Source of the DNA: Haemonchus contortus
Taxonomy: Eukaryota > Nematoda > Chromadorea > Rhabditida > Trichostrongylidae
Length of the DNA stretch: 64,000 bases
Direction of reading: 5' to 3'
Assembly: GCA_000469685.2 (NCBI GenBank)
Contig: LS997565.1
Coordinates: 45,351,810 to 45,415,809, forward strand
Within the stretch, counting starts at the first letter, position 1. Each line of letters opens with the position of its first letter. The translations under genes and the position numbers were made by a program. A model generated the notes under the pieces. It searched no databases and was not told the origin of the DNA. It saw only the letters and a list, made by a program, of their open reading frames with translations. Positions 12,700 through 24,740 of this stretch are shown one piece after another.

Positions 12700-14090
12700 G
12701 AAATTTTCTGGATCAACTTACTCATGACACCTTTCCCATTTGGCTCAAATGATGGTATTAAAGGGTATGGGAATATCACATGTACCACAAATCCATCTAT
12801 GACAAAAAATGCTCTCCCTTTCTATCCATTAAAAAACACTAAATGTATTACTAACAGAGGAACAAGGAATAGACGCGTAAAAAAGTCAGAATTGAACTGT
12901 AATTGCATATTGAACCGAATTGTCTAAATAGTGGAAAGTTGTGTGGAACCAATGCAATATTATGGTCTACTAAAAAGCATAAGGAAGACCGAAATTGATA
13001 AATTATTTCGACTTTCGTTTCAAGTGGGTCTTCCGAAAGAAATTATGGTTAAAGTAAAATTTTCGATTTATTGTCTTCTATCGCATTTCTACTTCGATCA
13101 AAAATAAAGCAAAACAGTACTCAAAAAAGTCATAATATGGTCACTGATTTCGAAAGGAGAATGTTCAATGACATACCGTGGCATAAAATTTTCAATTCAT
13201 CTGTAATTGAACAAACATTACCTAGTAAAAACGATGCTATGACAAGCTATATTCCTATTAAAATTATCTTTGAACATCCTAATTCTATCTCTACAAAATA
13301 CTGTGATGATGATAAAACATTTAAAATTATATTAAAACATTTCAAACACCTCGTTAAAAACAAATTGAGAGGAATTACTGATCAAAAAATATTCGAATTT
13401 TTACAACTTTGAGGGTAAGCATCACGGGCATATTATCACAAGTTACTCGAACATCATAAAGAAAGAAAAGCTAAAAACATTCTTGCTGAAGGAAATCGAA
13501 ATTCAGAATGGATACTGGAGCTGGAAGAAAGGAAGTCAAAAATATATTTGTTGACGTGGTTGATAAAGTCATCAGGTTTTGTAAAAAAAAAAATATAACT
13601 TTAGCAAATTGGTGACTACTTGTATTGAGAATATTTTTTGAAAAAATATGCTACCACAAATAAACAGAAGGGCTCTTAAGGTACTACAATAACATAAACA
13701 ATGTGAATGACGATATCCCCTATGAAATATCAGAAGGATATCAAAATCAATTCATATTTTGCTCTCTTGATAAAGCTAGTAATAGATATGGTGTTATATA
13801 TAAAACTTATTATCTAACTACTCTTATGGAATAAATGGGCATCACCTATCAGCTATGTGAGAAAGATAAAAAAATCAAGATAATCACCAAGCACAGCACT
13901 TCCTGTATTGGTGATAATGTGACCTCTATTAACAATGCAGACTTACCAGTTATTCATGCATTACCTAGAGCTCATAGCAATCCAATAAAATTCGATTCGT
14001 TACGGGGGCCTACAATACTAGCCTCAAACCCTTAGCTATAAACCTACATATCATTATTATTTTTTCGAGAAACAATTAATTATGCTAGAA
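12700..14090 (+). pseudogene. AT-rich reverse-transcriptase retroelement relic
   Basis: This block is much richer in A+T than its surroundings. In the plus frames at 13725-14035 I read FIFCSLDKASNRYGVIYK then TYYLTTLME, followed by MGITYQLCEKDKKIKI, then LPVIHALPRAHSNPIKF and LRGPTILASNPL. The spacing resembles the N-terminal part of Penelope-like and related reverse transcriptases (a DKA..N.....CK..Y block, then LP..Y.LPK.HK.P.KFR). Stops and frame changes interrupt it, and no catalytic YxDD block was found. The earlier open frame at 13071-13412 (113 residues, lysine-rich, LKHFKHLVKNKLRG) may be the N-terminus of the same element. The assignment rests on short motifs only. Confidence 0.45.
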
Positions 14091-14339
14091 TCGTACAAGA
14101 AAGAAGTGGAGCCATGAAAACTTTTTGGGCTATTAGTAGTACAAATTTTAGCTACGGACTTAATATAATAACATCAAAGGTAAAGGGTAAGGGTACAGGG
14201 AGCAAACCTCATTCCATTACTTGCGGATCTCACTTCTTCGAATATGTAATACCAGGCGGCTACGCACGCTCTCGCGCGCTAGGGGCTCTAACCATGAGAG
14301 ACGGGGCCGCATGAGCTGATTTTGATTATAGACCTTTAT

Positions 14340-14890
14340 CGGATTTAAGAGTTTCCGCTCGAACCTCGCCTCCTGTGGGCGGAGTCTGGCTCTACCACCC
14401 ACTATAAGTTTTCCTATCATGGCGCCTGTACTCTTACTAAGTTTGAACTTTATAGGTCCATGGGGACAGGAAATATGAACTTTCGCCCAAACCCCGCCCC
14501 TTGTGGGCGGAGTCTGGTTCTGCCACCCACCATAAGTTTTGCCTCCATGACGCCTGTACTCCTACCAAATTTGAACTCTCTAGGTCCATGGGGACATGAG
14601 TTATGAATTTTCGCCCAAACCCCGCCCCTTGTGGGCGGAGTCTGGTTCTGCCACCCACCATAAGTTTTGCCACCATGTCGCCTGTACTCCTACCAAATTT
14701 GAACTCTCTAGGTCCATGGGGACATGAGTTATGAATTTTCGCCCAAACCCCGCCCCTTGTGGGCGGAGTCAGGTTCTGCCACCCACCATAAGTTTTGCCT
14801 CCATGACGCCTGTACTCCTACCAAATTTGAGCTCTCTAGGTCCATGGAAAATGGAGTTATGGATTTTCGTATATAAATGTAAGAAGGGAT
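14340..14890. repeat. 128-bp tandem repeat array
   Basis: About four and a half units: the marker cgcctgtact recurs at about 14423, 14551, 14679 and 14807, a constant step of 128 bases. Each unit contains a short palindrome, ccgccccttgtgggcgg, plus ccacccaccataagtttt and aggtccatgg. Related single palindromes (cgcccattgtgggcg and variants) continue at about 14910, 15065 and 15205 outside the regular array. Open frames across it are repeat artefacts. Confidence 0.95.
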
Positions 14891-15327
14891 GTGAGCTTTG
14901 AGGCACGCTCCGCCCATTGTGGGCGGACCTCCGCTGACGTCATTTATGCTGGAGACTTCTTCGACAATGCTCCTCACATATCAACTTTTTCCTGCTCTGT
15001 TGGCTTTCTCCGAACCGAGTTATAAACGTTTTCATAAAGCATTGCATTTCTGGAGAACGCCCCGCCCATCGGGGGTGGGTCTCCCCAGTTCGATCTAACT
15101 TACCAATGCACACCTCTAGCCACCTTTAAACCCCAATTTTGAGGCCTTCTTATGACTGAATTTGAAATCATGGTCCTCAGTCCAGCTCATTTCGATGCAC
15201 GCCACGCCCACTGTGGGCGGGGCTTCGCCAAGCTGATGTGTGCTTTGTACTTCTGAGGACATGGCCCACCCATCCCACGCTTGACCCGGTCTCTCCAGGC
15301 AGATCTAAAAAAGTTAAAGAATTTCGT

Positions 15328-15466
<139 letters not shown>

Positions 15467-15638
15467 GAAGCGCTTTATAGTAAGTAGGATAGTTTACTAC
15501 TGTTTACTTAATTTTATGTTCAGTTATCACTAATAATTCAATACAGACAGCCTTATTTATATATAATCGCTATTGATCCTGTACCATAGAGTTCAATTGT
15601 TTATCAGCATAGAGATCCGCGTCATTTCATTTGGCATT

Positions 15639-15992
15639 ACTCCTATAAATCGAGTGGTGCTACAGAGCAAACCGCCTTGGAGAGCATCTATCGCCGCCAG
15701 CGCGCGGTCGCGTAGCGGTTTCAGTTATTTCCCCTCTATTCCTCTGGCATTGGAGCGCGATATTGTTTACGCGCCATTTTCAAAAATGCACCACGTGACC
15801 CCTAGCTGCAAGAAATCCGGTGCCTGCCCTTGCCCAGAGTCTCCTTTTCATGTGTCGTATATGTGGCGGGTGAAAATCTGGGCATTCAAATGAGGTTATG
15901 CCGTGAAGTAAAATGTATTGTCTGCAGAAATTCTGCAGAATTCGGAGGATGCTCTCCAAGGCGGTTTGCTCTGTACCGGCACTCCTATAAAT
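15639..15992. repeat. Inverted repeat element with flanking 12-bp direct repeats
   Basis: A 27-base arm at 15662-15688 (acagagcaaaccgccttgga and on) is repeated as an exact reverse complement at 15948-15974. Just outside, actcctataaat stands on both sides in direct orientation (15639-15650 and 15981-15992), perhaps a target duplication. The interior includes GC-rich palindromic stretches such as gcgcgcggtcgcg. The open frame at 15573-15893 crosses an arm and is not a gene. Confidence 0.7.
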
Positions 15993-15999
15993 CTAGGAA

Positions 16000-18900
16000 C
16001 TCTTCACTCTCGTTCGAAGCGTACTGTTAATTTTGAATTACTTTATCACATTTTAAGTTGTTAGCATGTCAAACGGGTGTCTTATATGGTTTTTAACTCT
16101 AGTCCCGACTCACTGATAAACCTCGGGTACTGGCGTTTAACATGATTCGTCTGAGTTAGGAGGCGAAACGAATCATGTGCGGCCGTTCCCTTCCAGTTTT
16201 ACTAATTTTCTCATCCTTTTCTTCTTGGTACCTCCTCTTTTACCTTTCTGGGTTATTACTAGAACTTTTCTGTTCTTAGAGCATGATAGCAGAAACGAAA
16301 GAATATTGTATCGTACGAAACGATGATTTACACTCTCCAAAGCCATGCTACGCGAAGATTCAACCTCAACAAGTACCACCAGGAAAAGCAAGGGCAGATT
16401 GCGAGATGACTAATATGTGCTATCTTCTGATGTAACCTAACCCACTTTCTCCCCAAATCTCTAATGTTGAAAATGGGAAGGACACGTTTGCTAGCATTGG
16501 ACATGGCTTAAATAGTAGGTAGACTGTAGGATCAGACTCGACAAATGTCCTAATGCTCGAGTAAAACTGAGAAATAGTAGAACACTCACGTTCTTCTCAA
16601 AATCTCTCAAAATAAACCAGTGATCGCCACTGTTTTCAGGCTCTAAAGTTTCTCGATGAATTCTTGTTCAGCTACTTTGATTAGGTGAAAACATAGGGAT
16701 TAACCGTTGACGATTTGTGTACAACGGCGACGAAATGTGGCTCGTTTTCGTTAGGCATGTCTTTACTGCAGAGAACGACTATTGACTTTATCATCTTCTT
16801 ATTGTTTTCGACAGTTTTATGGACCATAATTTTATCTTCAACACAACGTGACTCCTAAGAGCAGTGCTACTGAATAGTGCTGATCTCCGGTAGACCCAGA
16901 CTAAGATTACCGTTATTTTCAATTTAATCTTCAAAAGTATGGCGAACTTACTAGGCATTTAGTAAAAGCTGTTCATTTAAAGGAATGAAACAGAGCGAAA
17001 AAATTGCTTAAAGAAAAATTCTGTTCTAAATGAACGGAATTTAAAAGAGGTAAAGAAGAGGGATTAAAAGGGAAAAAATTGGGAAGTGATGAGAACGCGG
17101 AACCATAAGAAGTCGTGGAATAGGAAATTGACTAAAATGGCACAGCTCAGGAGAAAAATGGTCACGTGAGAAAGAGAAATGCGCGAGCTGTCCCTATCCC
17201 AAAGGCATTCGGGAGCTTACATGTTCTCCACTAGAATGGGGTGAACAACCTTTGTGAGCCCCACTGTTTTTTCCCCGGAGTGTACCCCAGCCAGCGAAAC
17301 CATGAAGGAATAAAGTTTAAGGCCACCCTTGCTACAATGCTAGCTCTATGATTGACGCGCTATTTACCACTCTCTTCCTTCCGCACCTACCCTTCTGATA
17401 GGTGAGGAAGGAAGAGAGTGGCAAACACAACAGTTTGCTCAGTATGGTGGATGTAAATGAGTGGCTTCCCTTTCTTATCCAGAGTTTACCCAGAAATCAG
17501 TCTCAGTGCATTGGAGCAGACCTGGAGAGATCCAATCTTACCGACCCCTTTATATTACGCTTCGGTCTAATTCACCACCTGTGTCAAAACACCCCTTTGT
17601 CTGGAACTGTGTAGACGGAGGTGAGGCTTATGTGGACAACCACACTATTTATTTGGAGCTGGTCTACGTGTTCCTTTCTATGTTCTTGAATGAGAAGAAT
17701 TCTTTTAAACATTAGCAAAAGAGTATATCGCGAAGAGAAGTAATTGAGTAGGACAGTTGGAGAAGAACTATTTGAAAACTTCTCCCTTCATTCTTTGTGC
17801 TCCTGCACCTCTATTAGGCCCGTGAGCACTCTCTTAAACTGATAAAATGTTCATCCTAGGCGTCTTATGGATCGTCTTGGGTTTTTTGGACATTGTGTGG
17901 AGGCGGAGCCATCTGATGCCAGTGGTATAAGACATTTAGAAAATGGCTTTTCTGTTAGCCTGACTGTTACTCTTCTACAAAGTTGTACTGAAAGGTTATA
18001 TCAATATTTCTATTGTTGTCTTGTATTGGTCATACTCACATAGACTATAGATGCTTTTGGTAATTGTTTCGTTGAAAAGCATTGGAGCGACGATATCTTT
18101 GAGCACATCGATAACCTGCCAATACTTCTGAATTGGAGTGAACATCTGTATGCCTCGCAAGACTTGCAAATGCAGATATAATAGATGATCATTTGCTGTA
18201 TTAGCCAAAATACACTCCACAGTGCTTCGAAAAGCTCTATGAGCTTCACATTCTTCGGAAATTTCGGGATTTCTCTCATTCGAAAGCTTCTACTGGAGCA
18301 ATTTTCTCAATTTCTAATTTTATGTGATTTGATTACTCACTTTCTACATGATCTATCATGATCCCGATAACTGTAATCCATTGAGGATCCAACATTTCTC
18401 TTCACTTGGCCTGTGCGACTTTTCTATGGCCAAATGGCCTGATTAATTTAGTGGGACATAAAAAGTGCATGTGTATGAACCAGATTCCCAGATTATCCGC
18501 TGGCCTGCCGATCAGCCTTACCGCAACCAGAAGTTTATAATCAGAGCTTTATAGTTTTTGGAGTTCACAGCATTATAGAAAAATTAAATCCAGAGATAAG
18601 AACGGCACGGCTATCAAAATAAGTTTTGACTCAATTACATTTATGAATTATTTGTACTGTGATTCCAAAGCAGTAGTCATCAGGATGTTATCTTTAAAGT
18701 TCCCCGTAGGAGTTTTTACAGTAATAACCAGTAAATCAATGGTGTATCAAAAGTTTGGTCTCACATTCGCAAACGTTCCAGCTAGTGCCAAAGAAATGGA
18801 CGTTCAGCCACACCCTTTCCTTTTCCCATAAGTTCTATAAGAGAGGATGATGACGGTTGATTTGAACCATTTGGTGTGCTATTTATTGGAAAACTTTTTT

Positions 18901-19100
18901 ACGCTGAAGTATAACCTTCGAGAGAAGGGTACTGTAACTCTGAACGGAAGCCATAAGAGGTACTGCACCGATGATCGCAGAAGTTTCAACAAAGAGAACT
19001 ATTAAACTATAGAAGCTTTTTTGTATAAACTATAATATTATCGAATAATAAATCACCTTCATCATATCATACCATCATATTGTTCATAGCTAATAAATCA
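16000..19100. other. Spacer without supported gene
   Basis: No exon with family resemblance was found. The frame at 17461-17715 reads protein-like (VHWSRPGEIQSYRPLYITL, then HPFVWNCVDGGEAYVDN) and sits behind an acceptor-like ttatccag, but I do not recognise it and found no partner exons. A short hairpin at 17364-17424 is listed separately. Confidence 0.4.
17364..17424. repeat. Short hairpin, stem about 25 bp
   Basis: ccactctcttccttccgcac at 17367-17386 pairs with taggtgaggaaggaagagag and following bases at 17399-17421, leaving a loop of about nine bases. The stem has one or two mismatches. The size would suit a small-RNA hairpin, but nothing else supports transcription. Confidence 0.5.
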
Positions 19101-19416
19101 CCCGCGGTTACATACACCAAAACTTGATATTCGAAATTTCGCCCGAAAAGAAAATTCTATCAATATCAATTTGGTTGGAACTCACTAGGAAGGTCCGTTC
19201 TCCCGAGTGTTGATGTTTGAAAAAGAAATTTACCGATATGTGGAAGTTGAGTGGTCCCTTGACTACTGCTAGCACATCGTTTAGGTTCGTAAAAGCTTTA
19301 TCACCAGCATTCGGGCTATACCACAATGACATGAGTTTACCCAATATTGACGGTATTCTTGCCACCAGAAATGAAGCCAATCGAAAGACCTCAATATGAA
19401 GAAAGTCCGATTACTT

Positions 19417-20574
19417 ACCAGGGAAGGGTTTCAACTCTCCATGGAACTTTGAATAGAGACCTAGGTATATTGAAAGGGCTTGGAAAGTTATTAGCAAATA
19501 TGGGACTTAAAACTGCTAAATGAGTCTACCAAAAAGGTTGTGAGCGTTCAAAGTTTGCATGTTGAAGCATGGAGGGACAGTGCCAGCAGATAAGCGCAGT
19601 TGCCATTGCCAGCAATAGCCACAAGGGTCCCCGGGGCAAAGTGGTGGTGCACTCCCTCTCCAGGTGAGCGGTGAGGTTTTGCTTCCCGTTGTCGCTTTCG
19701 CTTTTGCAAAACGTGCTTCCATCCGAATGAAAGCTCCTAAACTCCTAAACCCCTTTTTTACTAACTCAAGTCAGCGATTTGTCCCGGCTATCATTTGCGA
19801 TCACTTATCTATCACCCATCACCGCCCTTATTTGAAACTTTTTGAGGTGGAGGGGAAACCCGAATCACTCAAGCAAGGTATGCGTGAAAAACTTAATATT
19901 GATGAAACAATCCAAAAAATAAGTGAAGCAGATATGCTGTTCACAAAATGCGAACCTCATATGTACATGCTGTCTCTATACAATCGTAAATAACAGTACA
20001 CGTAATCGATTCGAGACCGAGAATAAACGGTTTCTCTACCCATTTTTTGGGTTGTTTCGTCGATGTTGATTTTTCTCGCATGTCCAAAACTATTTCACTT
20101 TGGGAGTGGGGATGTGTGTTTCGGTGTTGAAAATGAAAGGGCGTTGCAAAAAAGATGTGGAGGAATTTCAAGTAAGTGTGGTGATAGGTGATCGATAGGT
20201 GATCGCAAATGATAGCCGAAACAGAGCGCTAACTCCAATTAGAAAGAAAAAACGGTTTAGGAGCTTTTATTCGGAATAAAGCACGTTTTGCAAAAGCGAA
20301 AACGACAACGGGAAGCAAAACCTCACCGCTCACCTGGAGAGGAAGAGCACTGCCACTACGCCCCGGGGACCCTTGTGGCTATTGCCGGCAACTGCGCTCA
20401 TCTGCTGGCATTGTCCCTCCATGCTTTAACGTGCAAACTTCGAACGCTCACAACTTTTTTGGTAGACTCATTTAGCAGTTTTATTTCTCATGTTTGTTAA
20501 TAACTTTCCAAGCCCTGTCAATATACCTGGGTCTCTATTCAAAGTTCCATGCGAAGTTGAAACCCTTCCCTGGT
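19417..20574. repeat. 1.16-kb foldback palindrome (two ~510-base arms)
   Basis: The left arm 19417-19920 is present as a diverged reverse complement at 20042-20574, with a spacer of about 120 bases. Paired landmarks from outside in: accagggaagggtttcaac, gggcttggaaagttatta, cccggggcaaagtggtgg against ccactacgccccggg, cggctatcatttgcgatcac on both arms, and gatgaaacaatccaaaaaat against its complement near 20042. Arms differ by point changes and small indels, so the duplication is not recent. Each arm carries an open stretch, but no family is recognisable. The pairing stops sharply at accaggg/ccctggt, as expected for an element boundary. A transcript across it would form a very long double-stranded RNA. 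Confidence 0.9.
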
Positions 20575-23500
20575 TAGACACATTCGAATCTTCTGAGAAT
20601 AGCTCTGCAGCTACAGAGCCCTCCACCTCCTCCATCTTCTTACCAATGTTTAGGGCTAAATATTTGGAGGAAATGTCACTGAAGCTTTTGCTTGTCGTGG
20701 ATCAGAGTTATAGTACCTTGAAGAATACTCAATTCGTAGAAGGGTTAAGCGCGACTCATGTATATGTCCAGCCACACGGACACTCGATTACTTAATCCTG
20801 AATGAATTCCGACTTGAGCCGACCTGACTCGAACTCTCTAGGAGTAAAATATAAGAGAAGTATCCACTTGAAATGAGTACAAGATAACTTGAATCTTTAC
20901 TTGTGATGAGATCGGGGCTAGAGCACAGCCGTACCGGAACGGTTGTGACGAAATCGATTGGTTGTACTGAGACTTGCACTTTTATAGCTGCCTCGAGCCC
21001 GCCAGATCATAGCGTAGATCATGTCTATAATCTAGTAGGCCCAATCAAAAACTAAACAACATAATTAGAAACGAGAAGTAAATGTAAACAACAAATGAAC
21101 AAAAAAGAAGTCGCTTTCGCGACAAATACATGAAGGGCTTTCTTTCAATTGTAATAGGTTTTGTTCAGCGACGAAAATTACAATAGACCTCTGTAGACAG
21201 TTAGAAATGCAGGACCGATGTTTTGTTAGGGCTTATACGATGTCATATGGCAAAAAGAAATCAAACAATGAAACCTGATGTATCAATGTTGTTTGACAAG
21301 TCACTGTCCACCGGATGAGCCTGGCCAACCGCTTTTGCAACTTGAAAAACAGCTGAATGGACGACAAACTGCTGCATAGCTGGACAACAGGAAGATCTGA
21401 ACAATTGCCACGTTTGCAGAAGGGATTATATTTGGCTTTTGTTATTTCTTTGACGCGCCTCCCTTGAAAGCAACTTTTAGAGGGCTTTGTGAAGCTTCCG
21501 GAGGGCGAGTTGGCTTTGAAAAGTTTCTAACCAAACTTTTGGAAGTGGGTAGTAGACGGATTTCATGTTAGAGTACTTGTTCTGCTTGAACCGCTTAGAC
21601 CACTAAAGTTCTCATCCCACCATTCGAAAATGGAATTCGAGAGAATAGTGAGGAGGAATGCTGTAAGGCCTGTCTCATGACATGAAACCACACCCTTAGA
21701 TGGGGCCCTTTCGGAATTTTTTTTCGATTCCATCGAATGGACTTACATGCTTTATTCAGTAAGAGTCTAGAAAAATGACAAACTGGTTGTTTACGGCAGA
21801 ATTCGATCGAGGTTCAAGGCTGGCCACCTTTTTGGAAAGGGGTGTCGGTGCAATACCCATGACGGGTAGAAAGAATGAAACTCTCGCAAATAAATCCTCT
21901 GACGGATATTCATCAAACTAGATAAAATTTTCCTCCATTCAAAGTATCCCGACCGAAGTGAATAACCCAAACCTGACTTGGAAGCCTCGAATTTAGAAGA
22001 AAAAAGTGCTCATGGGATTCTAAAGTCTCCTATATGCATCTTCAATTCCATAGAGATCAAGAGCTTGCTCTTCAGAAGTGAACAAGAATTTCTGGCCCTG
22101 CATTCTTCATTCTGAGTCCTGAAAAAGATCAGTACCTTTTAAACGTGTCACGATATCAATTGTAAGTGGTCACGATGACAGTTTTCTGAATATTCCAACC
22201 TTTTTTCCACCTACCTACCCTTTGTAGTTGCTGATTGCATGTATAGAATAAAAAGCAAGCGGTGGGATCTTATGACAGACTTTTTTTAGTCCCTTAGTTA
22301 CCCCTTATCAGTGTAATAGTGTTAACGAATGCCTACTGCTATCGCTTATCGCTTATATTTCAATGCATTGGTTGTGTTTTTAACATAGTTCCATCAATGG
22401 AGGTGAAATATTTGACATATGACATTTTGTTTCATTGCTCCCATCACCTGGATCACCTGGATTCGAAAGATCTCGCCGCTCAAGCAAACCTGTCATTGAT
22501 CCATCCCTCTTATCCTCTGTACGTTCTATATCCGATGTTGACTAATTGTAAGCAGTTTCGACCCCGTACAAATCCGTCATTTTCAAGCTTCTCAACGGCT
22601 GTCCGGAATAGGAGGGGATGTGACGGAATGACCATCTGGGCATCACTGGTGTCAAAAAGTTTTCCCTTCATCCTCCTTGGTTCTTGTTCCTCCCCCCGCG
22701 CTAAGCCATCCATTCCCACCCCTTCACTTCCCCATCTTCCCACCCCTCCCTTCTCCATCCCACCCTCCTTCCCTTCCCCTATGGCAGAGGGCTTGCTGCG
22801 TCTGCTATTGAAAGACATCATTTTCTACAATTCTCCTGAGTCGTCCTGTACCAGTAAAGCTGTTCTCGATATCGTCAGTATGCTTTTTCTTTTGGGGTCC
22901 TTGTGTTCGCTCGTTCTAGTCTTCCCACTGGGTTTTTCTTGTGTGCTTACTGTTCTCGCATGTTCTGTCGAATAAGGGCTGTCTACATGACAGCACGGAC
23001 AACCTTTTTTCTATCATCAGGCCACACCCTCACCCGAACATCTTCTACTCGACTAAAAGAAGTCCCATCTACTGATCACTTCTTTCGCGATGATTCGTAC
23101 TCATTTCCTGAAACTACACATCCCAAAGTGGAGATAATAGTCGTCGCTATTAGGTATAGCCTGTGTGAATGGCTCACTGCAGCCGTTGTTCATACCAGGG
23201 GCTCTAGCCACTTATCCAGGCTTCGCTTATCTTGGTCCCGTACTTTAGGTCACTAATTGGTTAGTGTAATCCACTACAAGATCTGTGACTAGATCACCTC
23301 TCTGGGATCACAACTGTACCGCTCTGTTCGAGATTGGTCTCTGAGCCGAGAAGGTCCAGAAGGAACCTTTCTTTTTCGACTATTTCTTCATATTTTCCTT
23401 TTCCTGTAAGCTTTGAAACATATCGAGCACTTGAAGTCCTGAGTTCTAGAAGTCGTGGAACAAAACAGCTTTCTTGAAAGTCTGTCTCCTCCGAAACGGG

Positions 23501-24735
23501 AACCACAAAAGTTAGGCCCCGCTTGATTTGGCATAGAACATATTGGATAGGTCCGATTCAAACTTGAATGTACTTATTGGCTTGATGTGGGATAGAGGTA
23601 TTAGGGAGAATGAGCATCACTGTAGGTAGCATACATAGGTGTACTGCGGACTCCATGAACATTTCATCATCTCTTATCATATAATATCATAATACCTGAT
23701 TAAATTGATTATCTAGAATTTTCCCAGGGATTGCTCAGAAAATGGATCACGATCTTCCAAGCAGTCCCTATGAGAATGTTTTCCATTTCAAGGATCTCTT
23801 AAGGGCGAATAAAATGTTATCTTTTATACATAGGAATGTAAACAGACCTTCTCGAAATCAGGATAGTCCCCTGACCTCCCTTTAGTTGAACTCGTCATGT
23901 ACTGGCATCTTTCATAGTCCACGACTTTGCGAGCGACCAGCCGCGCGACCGGTCGCGCGACTGGTCGCAAGTCGCTCGCGAGATGGGTCCGCGACCGGTC
24001 GAGCGACTGGTCGTGAACTATGAAAGCAGCCACTCTTATAATATTGTTTTTACGACAAGTATTCCACCTAAAAACACTGTCACGACAAAGACTTCCGGAC
24101 CGAATGAAAGAACGAAAGACGGCTACACAGGGGTTGCTCTTTGTTGAGCAATTTTTAGGAATGAAAAGATCAAAAGAGTGGGTGGCATCGAACAAGTTAG
24201 GGAACAGCTTTACAAACACAAAGAACTACTTTGCTGATTTTCTGGAAAATGATACGTTAGCCATAAGATCTGTGACCGGCAAGAACGAATTCTCCGCTAG
24301 GTCCCCATCCTCCCATGAGGTCTATTGTCTTCCGTAGATTATTCAGCTGGTGTAGATTTCTATCATTTGCAGAGGCAGGTACCATACTTGTTGAAAGAGT
24401 AAAAGGATTGTGCTGGATAGTAACCTGACAGGTTTGGCAAGTTTTCAAGGTATATTTCCTATCTAGTTATTCCTGCTTTTGCCGAATAGTTTCTTCGCCC
24501 ATCAACTTTCAGAACTGATGACTCCTAATTGAGTTATATTGCCTCTCCGACTTCTATCCATTCGTTTAGTTTCCTTTCTATGATTTGATCGAATCTAAAA
24601 TGCTGCTTTCCTACTCTTCCCCATTCTTCTTCTCTGAAGGAGAACTTTTAAGGGAGGATTTTTATGGATTTTTCAGTTGATCATACACTCGTACATCCTG
24701 AACACCTGCAACAGTAACTTCTACGCTTTCATTTA
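20575..24735. other. Spacer without supported gene
   Basis: No spliced gene could be assembled. The longest plus-strand frame, 22319-22975 (218 codons), has no recognisable domain, a proline/serine-rich stretch at 22690-22790 and a competing antisense frame of 103 codons. I treat it as probable chance, with a small possibility of an orphan gene. A GC-rich palindromic element lies at 23909-24025. Confidence 0.4.
23909..24025. repeat. GC-rich palindromic element (GCGAC repeats)
   Basis: The outer tips ctttcatagt and actatgaaag form an inverted repeat. Between them the sequence is an almost uninterrupted series of cgaccggtcg-like palindromes (gaccagccgcgcgaccggtc, gcgcgactggtcgc, gcgaccggtcgagcgactgg). 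The composition is unlike the flanking AT-rich DNA. It is probably a tiny foldback MITE of about 117 bases. Confidence 0.75.
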
Positions 24736-24736
24736 G
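24727..24736 (+). promoter_or_regulatory. Probable spliced-leader acceptor before UNC-93-like copy B
   Basis: The string ttcatttag ends four bases before the ATG at 24741. An acceptor this close to the start codon, with no upstream exon evident, fits nematode spliced-leader trans-splicing. Confidence 0.5.
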
Positions 24737-24740
24737 GGCA

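Noticed and set aside
22319..22975. 218-codon single-exon frame
   Set aside because: Unusually long, but no domain, no regular codon pattern that I can see, a low-complexity proline stretch and an overlapping antisense frame; not reported as a gene.
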